A program made the translations under genes and the position numbers. Shown here piece after piece: positions 1 through 6,099 of a stretch of DNA of 7,946 nucleotides (position 1 is its first letter; each line of letters begins with the position of its first letter). The notes under the pieces were generated by a model, which worked only from the letters and a program-made list of their open reading frames with translations, searched no databases and was not told where the DNA came from. Origin of the DNA: an uncultured Peptoniphilus sp. (GTDB lineage Bacteria; Bacillota; Clostridia; Tissierellales; Peptoniphilaceae); assembly GCA_947254665.1 (NCBI GenBank), contig CAMYEJ010000061.1, forward strand, positions 1 to 7,946. Reading direction: 5' to 3'.

Positions 1-15
1 GGTATAATAAATGTA
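1..15 (+). promoter_or_regulatory. Putative -10 box of the AGCS symporter gene
   Basis: A perfect TATAAT hexamer lies at 3-8. It would place the transcription start near 14-16, giving a leader of about 23 nt with the SD at 26-32. The -35 element would fall before the window, so the promoter is only half visible. A matching GGTATAATAAA string precedes the double-cubane gene on the other strand. Confidence 0.5.
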
Positions 16-37
16 TCTTAATAATAAGGAGGAAGAC

Positions 38-1405
38 ATGGAAGACAAATTATTAGCAATAGTAAAATCTATTAATGGAGTGCTTTGGGGCGTTCCAATG
101 ATGGTAATCCTCGTAGGATGCGGTATTTTTTACACACTAGCATTAAGAGGAATCCAAGTAAGAGACTTTGGATTAGCATTTAAGAAAGCTTTTTCCGGCT
201 TCAGTTTAAAAGGAAAAAAAGCTGGCGCTGACGGAATGAGTTCTTTCCAATCACTAGCAACAGCAATCGCAGGACAAGTTGGTACTGGTAACTTAACAGG
301 ATCAGCAACAGCTATTATTTCAGGGGGACCGGGAGCAATATTCTGGATGTGGATCAGTGCTTTCTTCGGAATGGCAACAATATTCGCAGAAGCAGTACTA
401 GGACAAAAATACAAAGTTGTTAAAGATGGACAAGTAACTGGTGGACCAGCTTACTACCTAAGAAATGGTATCCATTCAAAAGTACTAGCAGCACTATTTG
501 CAATATTTATTACAATAGCACTAGGACTAGTAGGTAACCTTGTACAAGCTAACTCAATAGGACAAGCATTCTCAAGTGTAATTGACGTTCCTACATGGGT
601 AGTTGGACTTGTAATAGTAGTAATCTCTGGATTTATCTTCATCGGTGGAGTTGGTAGAATCGCATCTGTAACAGAAAAAATAGTTCCAGTAATGGCATTC
701 TTCTACATACTTGGTGGACTTATCATCCTTATTAAAAACGGTGGAGCAACTGTAGACGCAATCAGACAAATCTTCGTAGGAGCATTCAATCCTCAAGCTG
801 TACTAGGTGGAGCTGCAGGGGTTACAGTACGTCAAGCAGTTAGATACGGGGTTGCACGTGGACTATTCTCTAACGAAGCTGGTATGGGTTCAACACCACA
901 TGCTCACGCAATAGCAAAAGTTAACCATCCATGTGACCAAGGTCTAGTAGCAATCGTAGGTGTATTTATAGATACATTCGTAGTTCTTACAATCAACGCA
1001 CTAGTTATAATAGCAACTGGCGCAAATACAATTGATGGACTAAAAGGAATCAAAGTTACACAAAAAGCATTTGAACTAGGAATAGGACACATAGGTGTAG
1101 CATTTATAGCAGTAGCATTATTCTTCTTTGCATTCTCAACTATCATCGGATGGTACTTCTATGGAGAAGCAAACGTAAGATACCTATTTGGTAAAGGCGG
1201 AATAGGAGCATACAGAATACTAGCACTAGTATTTATATTCTTAGGAACAATGTTCGAAGTAGACTTAGTTTGGGAACTTGCAGATATGTTTAACGCAATG
1301 ATGGTAATCCCTAACGTAATCGGGGTAATCGGACTTTACAAAGTAGTTCAAACATCTCTAAAAGAATATCAATCATTAAAACTAGATGTAAATCCAAACG
1401 CATAA
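38..1405 (+). CDS. Alanine/glycine:cation symporter (AGCS family)
   Basis: This is a secondary transporter of the inner membrane that takes up alanine or glycine with Na+ (or H+). The 455-residue product has the usual length for AGCS proteins and many hydrophobic segments. Family signatures are visible: SSFQSLATAIAGQVGTGN followed by GGPGAIFWMWISAFFGMAT (about residues 68-113), the GLFSNEAGMGSTPHAHA motif (about 275-291), and IIGWYFYGE near 369-377. The start was placed at 38 rather than the in-frame ATG at 11 because AAGGAGG at 26-32 lies 5 nt before it, and the extra nine residues (MYLNNKEED) are not membrane-like. The gene stands alone between its own -10 box and a terminator. Family assignment is firm; the preferred substrate (alanine, glycine or other) and coupling ion cannot be read from sequence. 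Confidence 0.95.
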   Translation: MEDKLLAIVKSINGVLWGVPMMVILVGCGIFYTLALRGIQVRDFGLAFKKAFSGFSLKGKKAGADGMSSFQSLATAIAGQVGTGNLTGSATAIISGGPGAIFWMWISAFFGMATIFAEAVLGQKYKVVKDGQVTGGPAYYLRNGIHSKVLAALFAIFITIALGLVGNLVQANSIGQAFSSVIDVPTWVVGLVIVVISGFIFIGGVGRIASVTEKIVPVMAFFYILGGLIILIKNGGATVDAIRQIFVGAFNPQAVLGGAAGVTVRQAVRYGVARGLFSNEAGMGSTPHAHAIAKVNHPCDQGLVAIVGVFIDTFVVLTINALVIIATGANTIDGLKGIKVTQKAFELGIGHIGVAFIAVALFFFAFSTIIGWYFYGEANVRYLFGKGGIGAYRILALVFIFLGTMFEVDLVWELADMFNAMMVIPNVIGVIGLYKVVQTSLKEYQSLKLDVNPNA

Positions 1406-1418
1406 GAATTAAATTAAA

Positions 1419-1450
1419 GAAAAGCTTCAGAGAAATCTGGAGCTTTTTTT
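1419..1450 (+). terminator. Rho-independent terminator of the symporter gene
   Basis: An 11-bp stem (1421-1431 with 1436-1446, one T-G wobble) closes a GAAA tetraloop and runs into seven T residues at 1444-1450. It begins 14 nt after the TAA stop. The opposite strand also carries a T-rich run after the hairpin, so some bidirectional activity is possible. Confidence 0.9.
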
Positions 1451-1489
1451 AATGGGAATGATATAAGATAGAATTAAAATTAAAACTAG

Positions 1490-1507
1490 ATGCTCTACGT
1501 AGAGCAT
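1490..1507. repeat. Perfect 18-bp palindrome
   Basis: ATGCTCTACGTAGAGCAT is its own reverse complement (9+9, no spacer), followed at once by a second AT-only palindrome, TTTAAATTTAAA, at 1507-1518. A spacer-free palindrome could be a protein-binding site or the tip of a cruciform. It lies 40 nt beyond the symporter terminator and is not near any gene start. Confidence 0.75.
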
Positions 1508-1527
1508 TTAAATTTAAAAAATACTTT

Positions 1528-1604
1528 GTAGCGGAAGTAATTTTATTTTATTAACTTTTTTACACCCGTAGCGGAAGCATTTTGCTTCCACAGCCGAAGG
1601 CGTA
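1528..1604. repeat. GTAGCGGAAG direct repeats with hairpin
   Basis: GTAGCGGAAG occurs at 1528-1537 and again at 1568-1577. The second copy continues into a perfect 7-bp hairpin (GGAAGCA 1573-1579, TGCTTCC 1583-1589, loop TTT) and then CAGCCGAAGGCGTA. The related string at 2127-2159 is a degraded third copy. This looks like a short dispersed intergenic repeat; the family is not one I can name. Confidence 0.65.
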
Positions 1605-1654
1605 AATTCTCTAAAATATATAAATGATTAAAACTTATCTAACGTCAAACTTTC

Positions 1655-1726
1655 CAACGGGTCATCCTGAGCGAAAGAGCCACAAGGCTCTGAAGTCGAA
1701 GGATCTGACCTGTATTTGACCCGTTG
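1655..1726. repeat. 72-bp nested inverted repeat with GTCATCCTGAGC core
   Basis: The outer arms CAACGGGTCA (1655-1664) and TGACCCGTTG (1717-1726) are perfect 10-bp complements. An inner hairpin pairs AGAGCC (1676-1681) with GGCTCT (1686-1691) around the loop ACAA, and ATCCT (1663-1667) can pair with AGGAT (1700-1704). I know the core, GTCATCCTGAGCG followed by GAAGTCGAAGGATCT, as a motif that recurs in intergenic DNA of many unrelated bacteria. It is probably a REP/MITE-like dispersed element rather than a gene, and translations of it produce spurious ORFs. Confidence 0.8.
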
Positions 1727-1818
1727 CTGCAAGTAAAATCATTCTTACGTGGCCCCACCATGATTATACCAATTCGACTATGGGTGTCGGTAAATCTCCA
1801 CCATAGGCTCAGGATGAC
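1661..1818. repeat. 158-bp segment with 12-bp terminal inverted repeats
   Basis: GTCATCCTGAGC at 1661-1672 is repeated in perfect inverted orientation as GCTCAGGATGAC at 1807-1818. The segment also contains CTATGG (1778-1783) facing CCATAG (1801-1806). It could be a small non-autonomous mobile element or two head-to-head copies of the same dispersed repeat. I see no target-site duplication just outside the ends. The following string is part of a further perfect 7-bp pair, TGACTGC 1815-1821 with GCAGTCA 1859-1865. Confidence 0.65.
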
Positions 1819-1919
1819 TGCTTTCCTCTGGAATTTTAAAGAGAATATCTTCCCAACTGCAGTCACCATGAGAGTCAGTTGATTTCTACAAATTAGACTT
1901 CGCTGTATTCATTTTTTGG

Positions 1920-1994
1920 AACTGTGCACGAAACTCGCTTCCTTCAGACACCAATTTTTTAATGCCTCATGGAAATTACACAATTTGCACAGTT
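1920..1994. repeat. 75-bp segment bounded by 9-bp inverted repeats
   Basis: AACTGTGCA (1920-1928) and TGCACAGTT (1986-1994) are perfect inverted copies. Between them lies ACGAAACTCGCTTCCTTCAG and an AT-rich stretch. A second long-range pair, CCATGAG (1866-1872) with CTCATGG (1966-1972), links this unit to the preceding one. It is probably another short intergenic repeat. No coding potential is seen. Confidence 0.6.
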
Positions 1995-2126
1995 AGGTCA
2001 TTGCAAAGTTTAAAAATTATATTTAATTGATTTTAAATGGTTGTAAATCTGTATTTAGACATATGTTTTGTGTAGAAAATTAAATAATGTAGATCCGTAT
2101 AACAACATAGATTAAGATTAAATTTT

Positions 2127-2159
2127 GTAGCTGATGCAATTTACTTTCACTACATAGCC
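2127..2159. repeat. Degenerate copy of the GTAGCGGAAG repeat
   Basis: GTAGCTGATGCAATTTACTT followed by TCACTACATAGCC parallels the better-preserved unit at 1568-1595 (GTAGCGGAAGCATTTTGCTT, then CCACAGCC), with point changes and a short insertion. The loss of hairpin complementarity suggests an older, decayed insertion. Confidence 0.45.
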
Positions 2160-2230
2160 TATATATAAGTGATTTTCACTCCTCATCTAAAAATTTATAT
2201 CTGTAAAAATATGATTAAATAATTTCACCC

Positions 2231-2265
2231 AAAAACAAAAGCCCAAGGGTTACTCCCCTGAGCTT
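2231..2265 (-). terminator. Rho-independent terminator of the double-cubane protein gene
   Basis: Read on the - strand, an 11-bp stem (2265-2255 with 2249-2239, two G-T wobbles) with a 5-nt loop is followed by TTTTGTTTTT. It starts 10 nt after the TAA stop at 2276-2278. It is a close sequence relative of the terminator at 3610-3644. Confidence 0.9.
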
Positions 2266-2275
2266 TATTTTTAAA

Positions 2276-3421
2276 TTATAGCATCTCTACGAATGCTTCT
2301 AGTCTTGTGTTTAACTGTCCTATATCATTGTTTGAATAGTCTGTTTCAACTGCTACATATGGTACGCCCAAAGAGTTTACAAAGGTCTTGATTCCATGGG
2401 ATTCTGATTGGAAAGGCGTGCATGTTTGTAGGTGCATATCCACCACTCCATCTACTTTATATTCTTTAATTAGCCTTTTTAGAAGTTCTTTTCTATTGTC
2501 GTTAGGGCTTATGCAGGCACAACCGATGTTTAGATATTTTTCTGCAATTGCTTGCAAGATATCATCCGCATCTTCGTCTACATTTCTGTCTAGAGCCTTG
2601 GCACCACCGCAGTTTTCATAGCAAACTACCACAGCATCCTTTTTTTCAACTGCTTCGATTATTTTCTCTGTAGCTGCTCCTATAGGACATCCTGTGATTA
2701 AAACTCTCTTCTTACCAGTGATTTTCTTTGAGTTTTTAAGCACCTCTTGTTTTAAATTTTTCATTATTGCAGGTACATCTTCTTTATAAAGATAGTAATT
2801 TGCGCCGTTTAGTGCGTTCCAAAGTTCAAGTCCAGTAATAGGAAGTTCATCGGTTTTCATAATTTCATAGAATTCCTTGATTGAAGATCTGTATTCATTC
2901 ATAATCTTAACTGCACGCCGTAGATCTTCGTCAGATATCTTCTTTTTGAACTTGTCTTCTATCTTTTCCTTTATTTTTATGATTTCTGCCCTCCAAAGTG
3001 CCATTGCTTCTTTTGAAATCATGTTTGGAAGTTGCATTACATGCACGTCCTTGTATTCCTTCATGTACTCAAACATCTTCTTCTTACCGTCGCAGGTGGT
3101 TTCTCCAACTACTAGGTCTGAATAGAAAAAGTATGGGCATTTGTCTGTGATTGCAAAACCAAAGGAACTTTTTATAAGTGGACAAAGGTTTGTTGGCAGA
3201 ATCTTTTCTGCTTCACCTATAGTTTCTCCTGATGTTGAGCATAGGGATACAGATACTGCTCCTGAAGCTATCGGAAGTTCTTGCGGAAAAAATGTGCAGT
3301 ATGCTCCGACAATCGGCACTCCTTTTTCCTTTAATTTTACAAGCTCTCCTTGAGCTGCTCCTTTTATATATTGAAATTCTTCCAGAGTTTTTGGAAGATT
3401 GTCTAAATCTTCTATTATCAT
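2276..3421 (-). CDS. yjiM: Double-cubane-cluster protein, 2-hydroxyacyl-CoA dehydratase family (YjiM-like)
   Basis: The product belongs to the HgdB/FldC/BcrC-like superfamily and matches my recollection of E. coli YjiM, 383 residues, closely along its whole length. Shared strings include YCTFFPQELPIASGA, SLCSTSGETIGEAEK, NLCPLIKSS, DKCPYFFYSDLVVGETTCDG, HVMQLPN, ITGCPIG, YENCGGAKA, GCACISPND and ETDYSNNDIGQLNTR. Characterised relatives (DCCPs) bind an [8Fe-9S] double-cubane cluster through conserved cysteines and do ATP-driven low-potential reductions with a separate ATPase activator; the physiological substrate is unknown. Cysteines are at 44, 63, 82, 97, 112, 247, 269, 273, 303, 305 and 336, counted from the ATG at 3427. 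I prefer the ATG at 3421 (381 aa) because GAGG at 3430-3433 lies 8 nt before it but only 2 nt before 3427. The gene is monocistronic and no activator gene adjoins it. Confidence 0.92.
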   Translation of the reverse strand: MIIEDLDNLPKTLEEFQYIKGAAQGELVKLKEKGVPIVGAYCTFFPQELPIASGAVSVSLCSTSGETIGEAEKILPTNLCPLIKSSFGFAITDKCPYFFYSDLVVGETTCDGKKKMFEYMKEYKDVHVMQLPNMISKEAMALWRAEIIKIKEKIEDKFKKKISDEDLRRAVKIMNEYRSSIKEFYEIMKTDELPITGLELWNALNGANYYLYKEDVPAIMKNLKQEVLKNSKKITGKKRVLITGCPIGAATEKIIEAVEKKDAVVVCYENCGGAKALDRNVDEDADDILQAIAEKYLNIGCACISPNDNRKELLKRLIKEYKVDGVVDMHLQTCTPFQSESHGIKTFVNSLGVPYVAVETDYSNNDIGQLNTRLEAFVEML

Positions 3422-3443
3422 TTTCATAACCTCATAAAAATTT

Positions 3444-3449
3444 ATTATA
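3444..3449 (-). promoter_or_regulatory. Putative -10 box of the double-cubane protein gene
   Basis: The - strand reads GGTATAATAAA here, a perfect TATAAT, 23 nt before the preferred ATG and 10 nt before the SD. No good -35 sits at 16-18 nt spacing; the best TTGACA-like string (CTGACA, 3478-3473) is 23 nt away. A second TATAAT lies at 3496-3501 on the same strand and may be an alternative. Confidence 0.4.
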
Positions 3450-3609
3450 CCTTTTAAATATTTTTGAAGAGTTGTCAGTATTTTTTATCTTTGTTATTAT
3501 ACTATAACATTAAAATTAATAAAATATTCTAAATTTATTTTATATAATCGAAAATATGTTTTTTTGATATTTGAGTTTACTTAGTTAAAATGATACTGTC
3601 TAAAATAAA

Positions 3610-3644
3610 TAAAAAATAAAACCCAAGGTATTGCCTTGAGTTTT
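3610..3644 (-). terminator. Rho-independent terminator of the parA-parB operon
   Basis: On the - strand, AAAACTCAAGG (3644-3634) and CCTTGGGTTTT (3628-3618) form an 11-bp stem with one wobble and a 5-nt loop, followed by a T-rich tail. It begins 11 nt after the TAG stop of the aminotransferase gene and closes the five-gene operon. Confidence 0.9.
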
Positions 3645-3655
3645 AAAAATTCCAT

Positions 3656-4777
3656 CTATTTTTCTATTGCTTTTGCAAATTCTTCTTTGAGACTTCCTTT
3701 CATTGGAACCTTCATTTCTTCTAGCGCTTCGTCTAAGTTTCTATACATTTCTTTGAAGTCTTCTAGATCGATATTATTGCCCATGTGTCCGATTCTAAAT
3801 GCTCTGTGAAGGATGTCTGCCATTCCTCCGGAGATGATGATGCCTCTTTCTCTCATTTTTTCAAGTAATTTAAATGCATCGAATCCTTCCGGCAGTAGGA
3901 CTGTTGTAACTGTGTTTGCGAAATAATCTTTGGCATATAGTTCTAGTCCTGATTTTTCTACTGCTTGCCTTGTTGCTTCTGCATATTTTTTGTGTAGGGC
4001 TACCGTATCTCTTGATAGTACTTTGTCCACTGCCACATTCATTGCGTGGACTAGGTTTTCGTTCATTGTGTATGGAAATGCGAAGGCTGCGTCTTTGTAG
4101 TCGTAGAAATTTCTGAAGTTTAAATAGTAGGATGCTACTTTTTTCTTCGCGATTTCGTCCTTTGCCCTCTCTGAGAGTGTGATTGTGGTAAGTCCTGTTG
4201 GTGCTGATAGTACCTTTTGTGAGCCTCCGATTAGTACGTCTAGTTTAAATTCGTCGAAGTCTATATATTCTCCTCCGATTCCGCTTACTGAGTCGACGAT
4301 GGATAAAATGTTGTAGCTATTTAATAGTTTACCGATCTTTTCGATATCATTTGTGATTCCAAATGGGGTTTCACAGTGAACAAAGGTCGCTGCTTTGAAG
4401 TCGCTATCCTTTTCTAAGTATTTTCTTAGCTTTTCTACGTCGATGCCCCTTCTGTAGTCAAATTTTAATTCTACTGGAGTTGCTCCTACATTTTCCACAT
4501 ATTCAGAGAATCCCTTGCCGAAGTATCCGTTGTGAAGGACAAGTACTCTGTCGCCTCTGTCTACCATGTTTATTACTGCTGCTTCTAGTCCCATTATTGC
4601 TTCTCCAAGCATTAGAAATGTGGTAGCTTCTGTGTTTAGTATCTTTGCAATCTTCTTTTCTACATTTCTGTGAAACTGTGTGTAGTTTGGATCTAGGTCC
4701 GGGTTTGTGTGGATCTTGCCCATTTCTGCCATTACTTCTTTGGATATGGATGTAGGTCCTGCCGATAAAATTTTCAA
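3656..4777 (-). CDS. Class V PLP aminotransferase (alanine/serine-glyoxylate aminotransferase-like)
   Basis: This soluble pyridoxal-phosphate enzyme of fold type I is expected to move an amino group between alanine or serine and glyoxylate or pyruvate. The 373 residues fit the family. Visible landmarks are the GPTSIS opening (7-12), MLGEAIMGLEAA (56-67, the cofactor phosphate region), HCETPFGI (134-141), VDSVSGIGGE (161-170) with Asp162 expected to hold the pyridine nitrogen, GGSQK (184-188) with Lys188 as Schiff-base lysine, and FRIGHMG (327-333) with Arg328 for the substrate carboxylate. The start is a TTG at 4777, supported by AGGAGG 5 nt upstream; no nearer ATG explains the conserved N-terminus. 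That SD overlaps the TAG stop of the preceding gene, so translation is probably coupled. It is the last gene of the operon. The exact substrate is unresolved; a phosphonate or ureidoglycine aminotransferase cannot be excluded. Confidence 0.88.
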   Translation of the reverse strand: MKILSAGPTSISKEVMAEMGKIHTNPDLDPNYTQFHRNVEKKIAKILNTEATTFLMLGEAIMGLEAAVINMVDRGDRVLVLHNGYFGKGFSEYVENVGATPVELKFDYRRGIDVEKLRKYLEKDSDFKAATFVHCETPFGITNDIEKIGKLLNSYNILSIVDSVSGIGGEYIDFDEFKLDVLIGGSQKVLSAPTGLTTITLSERAKDEIAKKKVASYYLNFRNFYDYKDAAFAFPYTMNENLVHAMNVAVDKVLSRDTVALHKKYAEATRQAVEKSGLELYAKDYFANTVTTVLLPEGFDAFKLLEKMRERGIIISGGMADILHRAFRIGHMGNNIDLEDFKEMYRNLDEALEEMKVPMKGSLKEEFAKAIEK

Positions 4778-4786
4778 ATTTTCCTC

Positions 4787-5218
4787 CTATTCACTGTACT
4801 CTTCAAAAAGTCTGTCGAATTTATTTGCTGAGGAGCCTTGGATTTTGTACCAGACTCCATCTATTGAAACAAAGGAGTTTTTCCTAAGTATTTCAATCTT
4901 TGTATTGTTTTTGAAATATATGTTTAAAACATTTATTGTTCCTGTATCTGATGCGTCTTTTGTAGATGGTTTACCCTTTATGGATTCTACTGCTGATGCC
5001 ATCTTCCTTATGATTTTTGGAGTTGATGTTTTGTTCAGCGTGTCTTCTTTAAATTTTATAAATTCCATGTAGGAGATTTCGTTGGTCTTTATCTTTATTA
5101 GTCTATTTGCATTGGAGATGAATTTTCCTGTGAAAAAGAGACCAAGTAGAATTAGGACAAGGAGGGTAAATCTTCTCTTTCTCTTTGTTTTTAGTCGTCT
5201 TAGTTCTCTTCCTGTCAT
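4787..5218 (-). CDS. Small single-pass membrane protein of unknown function
   Basis: I do not recognise this family. The 143-residue product has a very basic N-terminus (RELRRLKTKRKRR, 4-16), one strongly hydrophobic segment (about 17-35) and a hydrophilic remainder. The positive-inside rule predicts an N-in, C-out bitopic protein. Residues 97-126 alternate polar and hydrophobic positions and contain ISYMEF-like and VSIDGVWYKI strings that suggest a small beta-rich extracellular domain. There is no cysteine, no lipobox and no obvious catalytic motif. The architecture resembles FtsL/DivIC-type proteins in outline, but no coiled coil is evident. The ATG overlaps the preceding stop (ATGA, 5215-5218), with a modest GGAG SD 10 nt upstream. 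The stop lies in the SD of the aminotransferase gene. Confidence 0.75.
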   Translation of the reverse strand: MTGRELRRLKTKRKRRFTLLVLILLGLFFTGKFISNANRLIKIKTNEISYMEFIKFKEDTLNKTSTPKIIRKMASAVESIKGKPSTKDASDTGTINVLNIYFKNNTKIEILRKNSFVSIDGVWYKIQGSSANKFDRLFEEYSE

Positions 5219-6099
5219 ATCTTTAGCACTCCAGTCAAAAATACAAATCCTCCTCCAGTGACTTTAATCTTGCCACTTTCTTCTATATACTCTGCGGTTA
5301 CGCATCCTATTCTTCCGAAGCTTTCGCCTTGTACTGATTCAATTACATTCTTTGAAAGGGATAGGTCCTTTAGATATTTTAGAGTTGCAAGGGCGGATGA
5401 CCCTGATGCAGGCTCTTCTTCTATGCCTATTCCCGGTGAAAATGTACGAGAATATACTGTTTCATAGTCGCCAGTTGTAAGTGCAAGGATGGATAGTGCT
5501 TCTTCACTCTTTACAACTTCGCTTGCCAAGTCATAGTTTAGCCTTATTTTGTTTAGAGTTTCTCTATCTTTTATCGGCACCACGATGTCGCAAATGCCGG
5601 AGGTGAGCTTCTTAATAGGTAAGTTTCTATTTCCTAAATCAATGTCCTCTTTAGAAATTCCAAGCACTTTTGACATCTCTTCCTTGGTTACGGATGTTTC
5701 AAGTTCTACAACATCTAGTAGTACGCTTATTCCTAACACTTCTTCGTTCTTGTATTCAATTTTTACAGGAATCTTACCTAAACGGGAATGTTGGATGATG
5801 TCCACAGTTCCTCTATCTAATGGTGTGATGTACTCTTCCTTTGCAAGCGCATAGAACGTGGCGATGGTTGCATGACCACACAGATCTATCTCACCCTTGT
5901 CTGTGAAAAACCTGGTGGAGTACCTGTTTACATCCATCTTATTTACAAAAACGGTCTCATGTTGCTTTAGATCTTTGGCAATCTTTGACATTTCCTCATC
6001 TGTTAGACCGACTGAATCAATGACAACACCAGTTGCATTACCATTGAAGGCACTGTTTGTAAAGGCATTTACAATGTAGGTTATAAGTTCCTTAGTCAA
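5215..6099 (-). CDS. PhzF-family isomerase/epimerase-like protein
   Basis: Members of this cytosolic family have the diaminopimelate-epimerase fold with two similar halves. Known members isomerise small metabolites, and PhzF itself acts in phenazine synthesis; most housekeeping members have no assigned substrate. The 294-residue length is typical. Motifs seen are FNGNATGVV (18-26), QHETVFV (46-52) with Glu48 as the expected acid/base, RFFTDKGEIDLCGHATIA (63-80), and GIGIEEEPASGSSALATL (223-240), where the usual E-D-P-A-T-G-S is altered. No phenazine genes adjoin it, so a phenazine role is not implied. The start is TTG at 6099, overlapping the parB TGA (TTGA, 6096-6099). Its SD, GGGAGGTGATC at 6114-6104, also encodes the last residues of ParB. 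An ATT-free ATG start is not available nearby. Confidence 0.9.
   Translation of the reverse strand: MTKELITYIVNAFTNSAFNGNATGVVIDSVGLTDEEMSKIAKDLKQHETVFVNKMDVNRYSTRFFTDKGEIDLCGHATIATFYALAKEEYITPLDRGTVDIIQHSRLGKIPVKIEYKNEEVLGISVLLDVVELETSVTKEEMSKVLGISKEDIDLGNRNLPIKKLTSGICDIVVPIKDRETLNKIRLNYDLASEVVKSEEALSILALTTGDYETVYSRTFSPGIGIEEEPASGSSALATLKYLKDLSLSKNVIESVQGESFGRIGCVTAEYIEESGKIKVTGGGFVFLTGVLKI

Larger units (their letters stand above)
1451..2230. other. Gene-free, repeat-rich intergenic region
   Basis: About 780 bases lie between the symporter terminator and the convergent terminator of the double-cubane gene. I see no convincing coding region. The only open frame of note (1645-1869, - strand) runs through a palindromic repeat and looks spurious. 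The interval holds a perfect 18-bp palindrome, three copies of a GTAGCGGAAG-type repeat (one degenerate), a 72-bp nested inverted repeat, a 158-bp segment with 12-bp inverted ends, and a 75-bp segment with 9-bp inverted ends. The stretches 1996-2126 and 2160-2230 are plain AT-rich sequence with nothing I recognise. Confidence 0.75.

Noticed and set aside
853..862. GCACGTGG as a possible parS core, checked because parB is present
   Set aside because: It lacks the TGTTTCAC/GTGAAACA flanks of the 16-bp parS consensus and lies inside the symporter coding sequence; I saw no parS site in the window.
1645..1869. A 74-residue open frame on the - strand in the repeat region
   Set aside because: It reads straight through the palindromic GTCATCCTGAGC repeat, has no convincing SD, and its composition resembles known spurious translations of such repeats.
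1655..1995. A structured small RNA or riboswitch spanning the inverted repeats
   Set aside because: The pairs are explained by repeat ends, compete with one another, and no promoter, terminator or recognised RNA motif frames them.
2057..2070. TAGACATATGTTTT, resembling the LexA-like site before parA
   Set aside because: Only about 10 of 14 positions fit, one half-site is lost, and no gene starts nearby.
3549..3562. CGAAAATATGTTTT, a 12 of 14 match to the LexA consensus upstream of the double-cubane gene
   Set aside because: Both GAAC/GTTC half-site cores are broken (GAAA...GTTT) and the sequence is simply AT-rich; chance matches of this quality are likely.
3434..3609. A riboswitch or leader in the spacer upstream of the double-cubane gene
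   Set aside because: The spacer is AT-rich without a convincing stem or conserved motif, and the likely start of transcription leaves only a short leader.
2239..3644. Similar sequences of the two - strand terminators (2239-2265 and 3618-3644) as a possible mobile repeat
   Set aside because: The likeness (ACCCAAGG/CCTTGAG-type stems with 5-nt loops) is limited to the hairpin, and strong terminators in one genome often converge on similar stems.
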